Source: Caballeronia calidae (lineage in GTDB: Bacteria; Pseudomonadota; Gammaproteobacteria; Burkholderiales; Burkholderiaceae). Taken from it: a stretch of 64,000 bases of DNA. The notes under the pieces are model-generated. The model did no database searches. It saw only the letters and a program-made list of their open reading frames with translations, and was not told where the DNA came from. The position numbers and the translations under genes are program-made. Of this stretch, positions 26,390 through 35,850 are shown in pieces. Within the stretch, counting starts at the first letter, position 1. Every line of letters starts with the position of its first letter. The stretch is from the NCBI RefSeq assembly GCF_900044055.2, contig NZ_FCOX02000034.1, forward strand, positions 32,682-96,681, given 5' to 3'.

Positions 26390-26974
26390 TCAGGGCAGAA
26401 GATTCCACTTGATGATCGCGCGCACGTCGCGTTCGAAGCCGAGCACGCTCATCGCGGCGGTGTCCATCGCGAGATGCGCGCCGAGCGACGGCGAGCCCGT
26501 CGCCCATTGCGCGCCGAATACGCGCGAAAAATGCGCGTGCGAAAAAAGCGCGATGTTCGCCCCGTTCGTCGCGATCAGCTTGTCGATGAGCGCCTGCGCG
26601 CGCCTGCCGACATCGGCAAGATTCTCGCCCTCCGGAATCGGCGATGTCCACACGGACCAGTCCGGAATCTCCTTGCGGATATCCGGCGTTTTCAGCCCTT
26701 CATAGACGCCGTAGTTCCACTCGTGCAACTCCGGCTCGACCTGCGCGCGATCGCCCAGACCGGCGAGGCGGCAGGTCTCGATCGCGCGGCCCATCGGGCT
26801 CGTCAGGACGAGATCGAACGATTGCGATGAAAGGATCGGCGCGAGCGCGGCCGCCTGTTCGCGGCCGGCATCGGTGAGCGGCACGTCCGTCGTGCCGGTG
26901 TGCTGGCCCGACTTGCTCCATTCGGTTTCGCCATGCCGGATCAGCCAGATATGGACGCCAACTTTCGAGTTCAT
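26390..26974 (-). CDS. Histidine phosphatase family protein (phosphoglycerate mutase-like)
   Basis: The start at 26974 (MNSKVGVHIWLIRHGETEW) gives 194 residues; the frame upstream is open only as an antisense extension across nudC. The catalytic motif is LIRHGETEW (phosphohistidine), with Arg in SPMGRAIETCRLAG, Glu in HEWNYGVYEG and the second His in ALFSHAHFSR. It may dephosphorylate sugar phosphates or cofactor intermediates; the substrate is not defined by sequence. It is 12 bp tail to tail with the LacI gene. Confidence 0.85.
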   Translation of the reverse strand: MNSKVGVHIWLIRHGETEWSKSGQHTGTTDVPLTDAGREQAAALAPILSSQSFDLVLTSPMGRAIETCRLAGLGDRAQVEPELHEWNYGVYEGLKTPDIRKEIPDWSVWTSPIPEGENLADVGRRAQALIDKLIATNGANIALFSHAHFSRVFGAQWATGSPSLGAHLAMDTAAMSVLGFERDVRAIIKWNLLP

Positions 26975-27081
26975 GTCGTTCACCCGGTGTCTGAAGAATT
27001 CGCTCGCGTGCCGCCACGACCCGGCCACGGCACAGCTTGCGATTCTGCACCGTTTGCCGCGCGCGCGCCGCGAAGCTGCGC

Positions 27082-28002
27082 TCAGTCGAGCTCGCCCGCC
27101 GCGAACGCCTTCAGCAGATGATGCGCGATCGCAAACGGCTTCGGCGCCGATAGCCCTTGTTCGTGCGTGCCATCGAGCATCGCGGCGACGTCCTTGCGTG
27201 TGAACCAGCGCGCATCTTCCAGCTCGTTTTTGTCGATGACGATCTCGACGCTCGCCGCCCGCGCAAAGCAGCCGATCATCAGCGACGACGGAAACGGCCA
27301 CGGCTGCGACGCGTAATAGTGCACGTCCGTGCAGCGAATGCCCGCTTCTTCCAGCACCTCGCGATACACCGCGTGCTCGAAAGTCTCGCCCGGCTCGACG
27401 AAGCCCGCGAGCGCCGAATACATGCCCGGCAGAAATTGCGGCTGACGGCCGAGGAGGCAACGCTCGCCATCGGTGACGAGCATGATGACCACGGGATCGA
27501 CGCGCGGAAAATGCTGCGCCTTGCAACTCGGGCAGATGCGCCGCCAGCCCGCGCCGGCGGAATCGGTCGGCTGGCCGCAGTTCGCGCAGAAGCGATGCCG
27601 CCGATGCCAGTCGAGCATCGAGCGCGCTTCGCCGAGCGCGCTGACCATTGGCGGCGCAACGAGGCCTTGCATCGCGATGGGACGAAGCTCGACCGCTTCG
27701 ACATCGGGCAGCGCGGGCGGTTCGGCGTCGAATGAATGGGCGAAAAGCGCGCGCTGATCGGCGTCGCGGCCGAGAAACACGGTTTGCGCGGGCGCGCCGA
27801 GCGGGGCGATTTCCTGCACGCCGAAAAGCGGATCGTGGCCGCCATCGGCGCGCTTGAATAGCGGCACGTTGTTCACGAAGAGCAGAAAGCGCGTGGACGG
27901 ATCGTCGCGCAGACCGGCGACGAACGCTTCGTCGTCGCGCTTCTCCGACACGCGATCGAGCGGATCGAGCGTAAAACCGATGGCATGAGGCGGCGTGGGC
28001 AT
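27082..28002 (-). CDS. nudC: NAD(+) diphosphatase NudC
   Basis: This 306-residue protein has a zinc ribbon (CANCGQ...CPSCKAQHFPRVDP), the Nudix box GFVEPGETFEHAVYREVLEEAG and the NudC hallmark SQPWPFPSS, which separates NADH hydrolases from other Nudix proteins. It cleaves NAD(H) to NMN(H) and AMP and can decap NAD-capped RNA. The length is normal. It stands 107 bp upstream of the histidine phosphatase on the same strand. Confidence 0.93.
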   Translation of the reverse strand: MPTPPHAIGFTLDPLDRVSEKRDDEAFVAGLRDDPSTRFLLFVNNVPLFKRADGGHDPLFGVQEIAPLGAPAQTVFLGRDADQRALFAHSFDAEPPALPDVEAVELRPIAMQGLVAPPMVSALGEARSMLDWHRRHRFCANCGQPTDSAGAGWRRICPSCKAQHFPRVDPVVIMLVTDGERCLLGRQPQFLPGMYSALAGFVEPGETFEHAVYREVLEEAGIRCTDVHYYASQPWPFPSSLMIGCFARAASVEIVIDKNELEDARWFTRKDVAAMLDGTHEQGLSAPKPFAIAHHLLKAFAAGELD

Positions 28003-28127
28003 AGTATTTTTCGTGTGTGACGGGAAGATGCAAGGCCAACCGGGAATCGTAGCGAAGTTGGCGCGTCCTTGCAGGGCGACGCTTCGCCGGTTCGATCGAT
28101 CAACGCCGTACGCGCGGAGACGTGCCG

Positions 28128-28838
28128 ATGATTACGCTCTACTCCTATCCTCAGTTGTTCGGCCTCGAAGACAACAATCCGTTCGGGTTGAAGGTGTTCG
28201 CGTTCCTGAAGCTGACGGGCCTGCCGTTCGAGCATCGTCATGTGCTCGACACGAGCGCGGCGCCGCGCGGCCAGCTTCCGTATCTCGTCGACGACGATGA
28301 AACCGTCGGCGACAGCGATGCGATCATCGCGCATCTGACGCGCAAATACGCGCTCACGCTCGACGACGCGCTGAGCGCCCCGCAGCGCGATCTCGATCTG
28401 CTGATCCGCCGCACGCTCGACGATCTCTACTGGGTAATGTCCTACTCGCGCTGGCGCGACGACCGCTACTGGCCGCGCTTTCGCGATGCGCTGCTCGCGC
28501 AGCTTCCGGATGTCGGCGGTGAAGTACTCGAAGGCGCGCGCAAGTACAACTTCGAGCGCTATCGCTATCAGGGCATCGGGCGATACGAACCGGATGCCGC
28601 CTATGCGCGCGGCATCGCGAGTCTTCAGGCGATCTCAAACCAACTGGGCGACGGCCCGTTCATGTTCGGCGATGCGCCCGTGAGCATCGACGCCGCGTTG
28701 TATGGCTTCGTCGCGAACATCTGGTTCTATGACATCGATACGCCGCTCAAGGAATTCGTCGGCACGCGCGGGAATCTCGTTGCGCATTGCGGCGCGATGC
28801 GTGAGCGCATGGGACAGAGCGCGGCGCCGGACCATTGA
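28128..28838 (+). CDS. Glutathione S-transferase-like protein (metaxin/Tom37 type)
   Basis: The start is placed at ATG 28128 (MITLYSYPQLFGLED), nine bases after GGAG; a GTG at 28122 is an alternative. The 236-residue protein has an N-terminal thioredoxin-like domain with NPFGLKVFAFLKLTGLPFE, QLPYLVDDDETVGDSDAI and a helical C-terminal domain ending in the Tom37-like SIDAALYGFVANIW. It lacks a classical GSH Ser/Tyr motif. Enzymatic role unknown. Confidence 0.8.
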   Translation: MITLYSYPQLFGLEDNNPFGLKVFAFLKLTGLPFEHRHVLDTSAAPRGQLPYLVDDDETVGDSDAIIAHLTRKYALTLDDALSAPQRDLDLLIRRTLDDLYWVMSYSRWRDDRYWPRFRDALLAQLPDVGGEVLEGARKYNFERYRYQGIGRYEPDAAYARGIASLQAISNQLGDGPFMFGDAPVSIDAALYGFVANIWFYDIDTPLKEFVGTRGNLVAHCGAMRERMGQSAAPDH

Positions 28839-28969
28839 ATCTCACATAGGCTCGAGCGCCGGTTGAGTGACCTTTCCTCACAATACGCTGCATTAATATC
28901 CATTGAGCCGCTCTGACACGTCTCCGATAATGGGTCGCACATACACGCGAACTACAAACTGGAGACAAC

Positions 28970-29737
28970 GTGGAGAAGACGAACGGACGCGTCGCGGTCG
29001 TGACGGGCGGCGCAATGGGCATCGGCGCTGAAACGGCGGAACAGCTCGGCAAGCGCGGCTATCACGTGGTGCTGGCCGACCTCGACAAGGAAAACGCCGA
29101 GGAAACCGCCGCGCGTCTCAATGCGCGGGAGCTGTCGATTTCGGCGGTGCAGATGAATGTCGGCAAGCCCGAGTCGATCGCCACGGCGTTCGAGCACATC
29201 GCGAAGACGCACGGGCGCTGCGACGTGCTCGTGAACGGCGCGGGCATCGCGAAGCTGGTGTCGTTCATCGACTATCCGCTCGACGCCTTTCTCAACACGA
29301 TGCAGGTCAACGTGACCGGCACCATGCTGTGCGCGCAGCACGCCGCGCGTCTGATGGTCGAACGCCGCTGGGGACGCATCGTCAATATCGCTTCGGTGGC
29401 GGGCATGCGCGCGGTCGGCAAGGGCCGCACCGCGTACGGCACGTCGAAGGGCGCGGTGATCGCGCTGACGCGCCAGATGGCCGTCGAATTGTGCGATTAC
29501 GGCATCACGGCGAACGCGGTCGCGCCCGGTCCCGTCGATACACCGATGACCAAGGTCCTGCACAGCGACCAGTTCCGCGAGGAATATTCGCGCGCGATCC
29601 CGATGAAGCGCTACGGCACGACATCGGAGATCGCGGCGGCGATCTGCTATCTCGCCTCCGATGAAGCGGCGTACACCAACGGCGTGGTGCTGCCGGTGGA
29701 CGGCGGCTTTCTCTCTTGGGGCGCGGGCGCGGTTTGA
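28970..29737 (+). CDS. Short-chain dehydrogenase/reductase (SDR)
   Basis: The start is GTG at 28970, preceded closely by GGAG. The 255-residue protein has the NAD(P)-binding TGGAMGIG, the NGAG motif, Ser in IASVAG, and the catalytic YGTSK. The C-terminal APGPVDTPM and GGF segments are complete. Acidic residues after strand 2 (LADLDKEN) favour NAD(H). It opens the catabolic island and may oxidise a hydroxy acid of the same pathway. It converges with the CitE-like gene. Confidence 0.85.
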   Translation: MEKTNGRVAVVTGGAMGIGAETAEQLGKRGYHVVLADLDKENAEETAARLNARELSISAVQMNVGKPESIATAFEHIAKTHGRCDVLVNGAGIAKLVSFIDYPLDAFLNTMQVNVTGTMLCAQHAARLMVERRWGRIVNIASVAGMRAVGKGRTAYGTSKGAVIALTRQMAVELCDYGITANAVAPGPVDTPMTKVLHSDQFREEYSRAIPMKRYGTTSEIAAAICYLASDEAAYTNGVVLPVDGGFLSWGAGAV

Positions 29738-29795
29738 CGAACCGGGCAGGGACGCCGTCCGAAGTCTGCGAAGCACTCCGGACGGCGACAAAAAC

Positions 29796-30743
29796 TCAGC
29801 GCCGATCCGCCGCGCCGAGCATCAGAATGCGCTGCGCCATGCGCAGGTTCGCATAGTCGATCATCTTGCCGTCGACGGACACCGCGCCGCGTCCGTCGGC
29901 TTCCGCCTGCTGCATCGCGTCGACGACGCGGGCCGCGAACGCGAGTTCTTCCGGCGACGGCGTGAACGCGCCGCGCGTCGCCTCAATCTGCGAGGGGTGA
30001 ATCACTTGCTTGCCGTCGAAACCGAGCGCCGCCGCTTTCTCCGCCCACGCGCGCGTGAGCGTTTCATCGCGATACGCGCCGCATGGGCCGTCGATCGCGC
30101 GCAGCCCGAAGGCGCGCGCGGCGACGAGCACACGCATCATCGGATAAGCGAAGAGATCGAGCGGCGTTTCGACATGGCGTTCACCCACGAGCGACGTCTG
30201 CCGATAACCCGCCGGCGAGCCGCCGATCTCCGCACTGCGCGCGCCGATGGAACCCGCGAAATCGCCGACGCCCAGATGCAGCGCCGCGATGCGCGTGCTG
30301 CTTTGCGCGAGCGCTTCGACCATCACGAGGCCGAGCGCGGTTTCGATCAGCAGGTCGATGGCGAGCGGCGCCGTGCGCGCATTGCCTTCGGCGCTGTCGA
30401 TCATGCGCGTGATCGCTTCGATATGCGCGGGACGTTCGGCCTTCGGCACGATGATGGAATCGAGCCGCGCGATGGGCGCGAGCGCGCGGATCTCTTCCTC
30501 GATATGACGGCTGCCGTATGCATTCACGCGCACTAGCATGGTCTTCGTGCCCCAGTCGAGTTCACGCAGCGCGCTTGTTGCGCCTTGCAGCGCTTCGGCT
30601 TTTTCCGACTCGGGCACGGCGTCTTCGAGATCGAGAAACACCGCATCCGCCGATGAGCGCGCAGCCGATTCCACATGACGCCTGCGATTCGCGGGCACCG
30701 CGAGCACGGTGCGCGTCAGGCGATATTCATTTGCGTCACTCAT
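29796..30743 (-). CDS. CitE-like acyl-CoA lyase (HpcH/HpaI aldolase/citrate lyase family)
   Basis: This 315-residue TIM-barrel protein has CitE-family features: AVFLDLEDAVPESEKAEA (metal-binding Asp/Glu), VRVNAYGSRH, the Glu in LLIETALGLV, and GFDGKQVIHPSQIEA near the end. Relatives cleave malyl-CoA, citramalyl-CoA or citryl-CoA into acetyl- or propionyl-CoA and a 2-oxo acid. The start overlaps the CoA-transferase stop by 4 bp, so activation and cleavage of one acid are likely coupled. Confidence 0.85.
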   Translation of the reverse strand: MSDANEYRLTRTVLAVPANRRRHVESAARSSADAVFLDLEDAVPESEKAEALQGATSALRELDWGTKTMLVRVNAYGSRHIEEEIRALAPIARLDSIIVPKAERPAHIEAITRMIDSAEGNARTAPLAIDLLIETALGLVMVEALAQSSTRIAALHLGVGDFAGSIGARSAEIGGSPAGYRQTSLVGERHVETPLDLFAYPMMRVLVAARAFGLRAIDGPCGAYRDETLTRAWAEKAAALGFDGKQVIHPSQIEATRGAFTPSPEELAFAARVVDAMQQAEADGRGAVSVDGKMIDYANLRMAQRILMLGAADRR

Positions 30744-31897
30744 GCGGTGCTCCGTTTGCCGAGGCGCAGTTCATCGAGCACGCTTTGCGTGTGTTCGCCG
30801 ACTGCGGGAATCGGCTTCATCACCGGTTCGACGCCGGGAATCGTGATCGCGGGCAGGAACATCGTGAGCGGTCCGGTCGGCGAGCCGACTTCACGCGTGC
30901 GCTTGCGTGCATTGACTTGCGGATGATCGACGAATTCTTCCACCGAATTCATGCGCGCGTTGGCGATCGCGGCGCGGTCGAGGCGCGCGAGCACGTCGTC
31001 GCTGGTCCACGCGGAGAAACGCGCTTCGATCAGCGCTTCGAGCGCATCGCGATTGGCGAGGCGCTGCGGATTGCTGTTGAAGCGCGCATCGACGGCGATG
31101 CTTTTATCGCCGAGCACGACATCGCAGAACGACAGCCACTCGCGTTCGTTCTGAATGCCGAAGAAGATGCTGCGACCGTCGCCGGTGCGGAACGGGCCAT
31201 ATGGAGCGATGGTCGCGTGACGCATGCCGTTGCGCTTGAGCGGCTTGCCGCTGCCCGTCACGTAGTACGCGGGATAGCTCATCCACTCCGTCATCGAATC
31301 GAAGAGCGACACTTCGAACGCCGTGCCCTTGCCCGTGCGTTCGCGATGATAAAGCGCCATCAGCACGCCGTTCAGCGCATACATGCCGGTGGCGATATCG
31401 GCGATCGCGAGGCCGCATTTGGCCGGCTCCGCTTCGCTGCCGTTGATCGCGAGGAAGCCGGATTCGCATTGCACGAGCAGGTCGTAGGCCTTCTTGCTGC
31501 TGTACGGGCCGCCGCTGCCGTAGCCGGAAATATCGCACGCGATCAGACGCGGAAAGCGCGCGACGAGCGACTTGGCATCGAGACCGAGCTTCGCGGCCGC
31601 GCCCGGCGCGAGGTTTTGCAGGAACACGTCGGCGGTTTCGAGCAGCGCGAAGAGCGCAGCGGCGCCTTCATCGCTCTTGATGTCGAGCGCGACGCTTTCC
31701 TTCGAACGATTGGTCCAGACGAACTGGCTCGACATGCCGTTCATCACGGTGTCGTAGTCGCGGCAGAAATCGCCGTTGCCGGGCCGTTCGATCTTGATGA
31801 TGCGCGCGCCCCAGTCCGCGAGATGGCGGGACGCGAGCGGCGCGGCGATGGCCTGTTCGAGCGACACCACGGTGATGCCCGAAAGCGGAAGCGACAT
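30740..31897 (-). CDS. Class III CoA-transferase (CaiB/BaiF family)
   Basis: The start at 31897 (MSLPLSGITVVSLEQAIAA) follows GGAGACAAC. The 385-residue protein has the family pattern: ADWGARIIKIERPG, the CoA-binding region FVWTNRSKESVALD, and the catalytic aspartate in KKAYDLLVQ. It moves CoA from a donor such as succinyl-CoA to a carboxylic acid. With the 4-bp-coupled CitE-like lyase it would activate and then split a hydroxy acid. Confidence 0.88.
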   Translation of the reverse strand: MSLPLSGITVVSLEQAIAAPLASRHLADWGARIIKIERPGNGDFCRDYDTVMNGMSSQFVWTNRSKESVALDIKSDEGAAALFALLETADVFLQNLAPGAAAKLGLDAKSLVARFPRLIACDISGYGSGGPYSSKKAYDLLVQCESGFLAINGSEAEPAKCGLAIADIATGMYALNGVLMALYHRERTGKGTAFEVSLFDSMTEWMSYPAYYVTGSGKPLKRNGMRHATIAPYGPFRTGDGRSIFFGIQNEREWLSFCDVVLGDKSIAVDARFNSNPQRLANRDALEALIEARFSAWTSDDVLARLDRAAIANARMNSVEEFVDHPQVNARKRTREVGSPTGPLTMFLPAITIPGVEPVMKPIPAVGEHTQSVLDELRLGKRSTA

Positions 31898-32038
31898 GCG
31901 TTGTCTCCTGATTGTGTGAGTCACGTCGGCGGCGCTTCAGCCACCGTACGAAAAATCGTAGCGCGCGTGACGCATCAGGAGGAAATACTGTTTGGAACTA
32001 CGGGGTATAGGCGAATCCAATATGCCCGCGTTCGGGAC

Positions 32039-32977
32039 CTATCTCTCGTTCGTGGTGGCGTCGATGCCGGGCGCCAGTTCAGCGACGATCTGCTGCATGC
32101 AGTCCTGCACCGCGCGCGAGGCGGCCGTCTGCGGCACCGCATTGAGGCGGCACAGCGCGACGGAGCGTTCGAGCGTCGGCTTGACGAGAAAGCGCGTGAG
32201 CAGATCCTTGTGCGTGCCTTGCCCCTTGGCGGCGCGGTCGCGCCCGAGATAGCTCGACAGGATGGTCGCGGCTTCACCGCGCCGCGCGATCTCGAGCATG
32301 GTCGGCAGCGAATCGATATCGGCCACGACGTTCAGATCGAGGCCCGCGCTATCGAATGCCCGCTCGACGAGCAGGCGCAGGCCATGCGATTTGCCGGGCA
32401 GCACGATGGGCACGCCGGACAGCAGTTCGAGCGGCACGGTCTTCGCGCGCGGATTGCCGACCCACGCCGCGCCATGCACGGCGAGACGCTCGTTGAAGAG
32501 CGGAATCACGGAGACGCCGCGCGTTTCGGTTTCGCGAAAGAGCACGGCGATATCGAGCCGGCCATTGGCGAGCAGCTCGTTCAGGTAGCCGCTCATGCTT
32601 TCGAAAATCTGCAGCTGGATGCCGGGATACGTGGCGCGCATGCGCTCGAAAAGCGGCACCGCGAGCACCGATGCGACGCTCGTCGGCAGTCCCACCGCGA
32701 CCTGGCCGGACAGTGCATGCTCGCCGCGCTTCACGTCGCCGCGCATCTGCGCGATCTGCTTGATGATCGACTGCGCGTGACGGTACAGCGTCACGCCGGC
32801 TTCGGTGGGCGCGACGCCGGAATAACTGCGCATCAGAAGCGGGACGCCCAGATCGCTCTCCATTTCGGCGATCTGCTGGCTCAGCGACGGCTGCGAGATC
32901 GACAGCGCGAGCGCCGCTTTCGAGAGGCTGCCGGCATCGACGCAGGCCACGAAATAGCGCATCTGGCGAATGTCCAT
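32039..32977 (-). CDS. LysR family transcriptional regulator of the catabolic island
   Basis: This 312-residue protein has the LysR helix-turn-helix at residues 1-60 (MDIRQMRYFVACVDAGSLSKAA, then ISQPSLSQQIAEMESDLG) and a type 2 periplasmic-binding-like effector domain with LLVERAFDSAGL and AVPQTAASRAV segments of the CatR/NAC-like kind. It diverges from the aldehyde dehydrogenase operon and precedes the CoA-transferase on its own strand. The intergenic inverted repeat at 33020 is its probable site. Confidence 0.9.
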   Translation of the reverse strand: MDIRQMRYFVACVDAGSLSKAALALSISQPSLSQQIAEMESDLGVPLLMRSYSGVAPTEAGVTLYRHAQSIIKQIAQMRGDVKRGEHALSGQVAVGLPTSVASVLAVPLFERMRATYPGIQLQIFESMSGYLNELLANGRLDIAVLFRETETRGVSVIPLFNERLAVHGAAWVGNPRAKTVPLELLSGVPIVLPGKSHGLRLLVERAFDSAGLDLNVVADIDSLPTMLEIARRGEAATILSSYLGRDRAAKGQGTHKDLLTRFLVKPTLERSVALCRLNAVPQTAASRAVQDCMQQIVAELAPGIDATTNER

Positions 32978-33019
32978 CGTGCTTGTCTCCGTTATGCGTG
33001 GTTTGCATGGATGACCACT

Positions 33020-33042
33020 GGATATAGGCGTGAATTATATCC
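33020..33042. promoter_or_regulatory. LysR-type operator GGATATA-N9-TATATCC
   Basis: A perfect 7-bp inverted repeat with a 9-bp spacer lies 43 bp upstream of the LysR start and contains T-N11-A (33025 to 33037). It sits between the divergent LysR and aldehyde dehydrogenase genes, as expected for autoregulation and activation. Confidence 0.65.
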
Positions 33043-33060
33043 TCTATTGCCAATTCGTAT

Positions 33061-33090
33061 TTGTAGCGGTCGAAGCGATCTCCCTATACT
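33061..33090 (+). promoter_or_regulatory. Probable promoter of the ALDH-ADH-TRAP operon
   Basis: TTGTAG (33061-33066) and TATACT (33085-33090) with 18-bp spacing lie about 65 bp upstream of the aldehyde dehydrogenase start. The -35 region is 19 bp downstream of the LysR site, a good distance for activation. Confidence 0.5.
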
Positions 33091-33154
33091 TTTTTTCACT
33101 AAGCAACGACATAGCACTTGATCGCTAACCGTTCATCGAACAGGAGACATAGCA

Positions 33155-34600
33155 ATGCCAACGGAGGCCAGGACCATTTTCATCGGCGGCGAGTGGAGCG
33201 CCGCTCAATCGCAGGGCTCGCTCGACGTACGCTCGCCGATCGACGGCGAAGTGTTCACGTCGATTTCCCGCGGCGGCAAGCCGGAAGTAGATCGCGCGGT
33301 AGCGGCGGCGCGCGATGCGCTCGCCGGTCCGTGGAGCACGATGGCCGGCTTCGAGCGCGGCCGCATCATGAGCAGGCTGTCGGCGTTGATTCTCGACAAT
33401 CTCGAAGAACTGGCGCAGCTCGAAGCACGCGACACCGGCAAGCCGATCACGCAGGCACGAACGGATATCCGCGCGACCGCACGCTATTTCGAGTTCTACG
33501 CGGGCGCCGCCGACAAGATTCTCGGTGACGTGCTGCCGTTCCTCGACGGCTATCAGGTCACCGTGCAGCGCGAGCCGCGCGGCGTATGCGGGCTGATCAT
33601 TCCGTGGAACTATCCCGCGTCGATGTTCGGCCGCACCATCGGCCCGGCGCTCGCCACGGGCAACACGGTCGTATTGAAGCCCGCCGAAGACGCGAGCATG
33701 AGCTGCACGCGGCTGACCGCGCTGGCGCACGAAGCGGGCTTGCCTGCGGGCGTGATCAACCTCGTGACCGGTCTCGGCGAGGAAGCGGGCGCGGCGCTGT
33801 CGCAGCATCCCGATATCGATTTCCTCTCGTTCACCGGCTCGCCCGAAGTCGGCACGCTGATTCAGACGGCAGCCGCGAAGAACCACGTGCCGTGCGTGCT
33901 CGAACTCGGCGGCAAGTCGCCGCAGATCGTGTTCGACGATGCCGATTTCGACAACGCGGCGAAGACCATCATCGGCGTCATCACGCAGAACGCGGGGCAG
34001 ACGTGCTCGGCAGGCAGCCGCGTGCTGATCCAGCGCTCCGCGTATGACCGCTTCATCGCGATGCTCAAGGAGAAGATGTCGGACGTGCGGGTCGGCGCGC
34101 CGGCGGCGGATCTTCAGTGCGGGCCGGTCATCAACGGCACGCAGCAGACCAAGGTGAAGGGCTTCATCGAACGCGCACGCGCCGACGGCATCGACGTGAT
34201 CGCGCAAGGTTCGCTCGATAAAAGTGCCGTGGAAACCGGCTATTTCGTCACGCCGACGCTCTTCGGCCCGGTGCCGACGACGCACGAGCTCGCGCAGGAC
34301 GAGGTGTTCGGCCCGGTGCTCGCGGCGATTCCGTTCGAGGACGAAGCCGAAGCCATCGCGATCGCCAACGGCACCGCATACGGACTCGTCGCGGGACTGT
34401 GGACGGAGAACGGCGCACGTCAGATGCGCGTCGCGAAGAAGCTGCGCGTGGGCCAGGTGTTCATCAACAACTATGGCGCGGGCGGCGGCATCGAATTGCC
34501 GTTCGGCGGCGTGAAGCGCAGCGGTCACGGCCGCGAGAAGGGCCTGGAAGCGCTCAAGGAATACACCGTCGCGAAGACCGTCGTGCTGAAGCACGGCTGA
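33155..34600 (+). CDS. NAD(P)-dependent aldehyde dehydrogenase
   Basis: This 481-residue protein has the full aldehyde dehydrogenase pattern: IIPWNYPASMF, FTGSPEVG (Rossmann turn), general base Glu in LELGGKSPQIV, catalytic Cys in NAGQTCSAGSR, and EVFGPVL. It oxidises an aldehyde to a carboxylate. It is first in an operon with an alcohol dehydrogenase and a TRAP transporter, so the pair probably performs CH2OH to CHO to COOH on an imported substrate. Confidence 0.93.
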   Translation: MPTEARTIFIGGEWSAAQSQGSLDVRSPIDGEVFTSISRGGKPEVDRAVAAARDALAGPWSTMAGFERGRIMSRLSALILDNLEELAQLEARDTGKPITQARTDIRATARYFEFYAGAADKILGDVLPFLDGYQVTVQREPRGVCGLIIPWNYPASMFGRTIGPALATGNTVVLKPAEDASMSCTRLTALAHEAGLPAGVINLVTGLGEEAGAALSQHPDIDFLSFTGSPEVGTLIQTAAAKNHVPCVLELGGKSPQIVFDDADFDNAAKTIIGVITQNAGQTCSAGSRVLIQRSAYDRFIAMLKEKMSDVRVGAPAADLQCGPVINGTQQTKVKGFIERARADGIDVIAQGSLDKSAVETGYFVTPTLFGPVPTTHELAQDEVFGPVLAAIPFEDEAEAIAIANGTAYGLVAGLWTENGARQMRVAKKLRVGQVFINNYGAGGGIELPFGGVKRSGHGREKGLEALKEYTVAKTVVLKHG

Positions 34601-34634
34601 TGCGCACGTCAATCAAACGAGGAGACACAACCGC

Positions 34635-35747
34635 ATGACCGCTGTTCCCGAATTTTCCCGCGCGGCCGTGCTGCGCGAATTCAAAGCGCCGCTGAAGATC
34701 GAGGAAGTGCCGCTGCCGCGCGATACCGAGCCGAACGCCGCGCTCGTCAAGATCGAAATGTGCTCGATCTGCGGCACCGATGTGCATCTGTGGCAAGGCT
34801 CGCTCTCATTGAAGGTGAATCTGCCGGTGATCATCGGTCACGAGATGGTCGGGCGCGTGGTGCGCGCGGGCGCGGGCGTGACGACCGATTCCGTCGGCAC
34901 GCCGCTGAAGGTCGGCGACCGCGTCGTCTATACGCATACGTCCTGCGGTGGCTGCTACTTCTGCACGACCGCGCGCAAGCCGACGCTCTGCACGAATCGC
35001 CGCGCGTACATGTACGAGAACATCGAGGAATCGCCGTATCTGCTCGGCGGTTTCTCGCAATACGGCTATGTGCTGCCGCAGGCGGGGCGTCTTCGCGTGC
35101 CGGATTCGGTGCCGAACGAACTCGCGAGTCTGTCGAGTTGCGCGCTGCGCTCGGTGATGAACGCGTTCTCGCAGATCGGCGAAATCGAGCCGACCGATAC
35201 CGTGCTGATTCAAGGCGCCGGCCCGCTCGGCCTGCTCGCGACAGCGAACGCACGCGTGCGCGGCGCGAAGAAGATCATCGTGATCGGCTCGCCTTCGGCG
35301 CGTCTGAAGATGGCCGAGCGCTTCGGCGCGGACGTGTGCATTCCCGTCGAAGGCGCCACGCCGCAAGAGCGGCTCGATGCCGTGCTCGCCCAAACCGAAG
35401 GACGCGGCGCGGACATCGTCATGGAGTTCACCGGCGTGCCCGCGGCGTTCGCGGAAGGCCTCGCGCTCGCGCGCAAGGGCGGACGTTACCTGGTGGTCGG
35501 CCAGCTCGGCGAAGCATCGACGACGATGGCGCCTTCGATGATCGTGAAGAAGAACCTGCAGGTCATCGGTTCATTTTCAGGCGATGCCCGCAGCTATTCG
35601 CTCGCGCTCCAGTTCCTCGAAAAGCATCAGCACGCCTTCCCGTTCCACGAAATGATCACGGGCCGCTACAAGCTCGATGAAGTCAACACGGCGCTCACGC
35701 GCATGAAGAATTTCGAGGAGGTGAAGCCCGTTATCACGGTGGACTGA
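34635..35747 (+). CDS. Zinc-dependent alcohol dehydrogenase (medium chain)
   Basis: This 370-residue protein has catalytic zinc residues in CSICGTDVHLW and GHEMVG, structural zinc cysteines in CGGCYFCTTARKPTLC, and a nucleotide-binding GAGPLGLLATANARVRGAKK motif. It resembles the threonine/sorbitol dehydrogenase branch. The length is normal. It lies 34 bp after the aldehyde dehydrogenase and likely supplies it with aldehyde. Confidence 0.9.
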   Translation: MTAVPEFSRAAVLREFKAPLKIEEVPLPRDTEPNAALVKIEMCSICGTDVHLWQGSLSLKVNLPVIIGHEMVGRVVRAGAGVTTDSVGTPLKVGDRVVYTHTSCGGCYFCTTARKPTLCTNRRAYMYENIEESPYLLGGFSQYGYVLPQAGRLRVPDSVPNELASLSSCALRSVMNAFSQIGEIEPTDTVLIQGAGPLGLLATANARVRGAKKIIVIGSPSARLKMAERFGADVCIPVEGATPQERLDAVLAQTEGRGADIVMEFTGVPAAFAEGLALARKGGRYLVVGQLGEASTTMAPSMIVKKNLQVIGSFSGDARSYSLALQFLEKHQHAFPFHEMITGRYKLDEVNTALTRMKNFEEVKPVITVD

Positions 35748-35850
35748 TCCGATAGCACGCAGCAGCGCCGCAGTAAATCTCGCAGCAGATACGCCGGTTC
35801 CTACGATGAAACCGGCGTCCATACAAATATCACACAACAGGAGACAACCC

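Noticed and set aside
29753..29787. Hairpin CGCCGTCCG/CGGACGGCG between convergent SDR and CitE-like genes
   Set aside because: The stem is good but the loop is 17 nt and no T-tract follows on either strand, so it was not called a terminator.
30518..33121. 867-residue plus-strand ORF
   Set aside because: It is antisense to the CoA-transferase, CitE-like and LysR genes, which all have clear family motifs.
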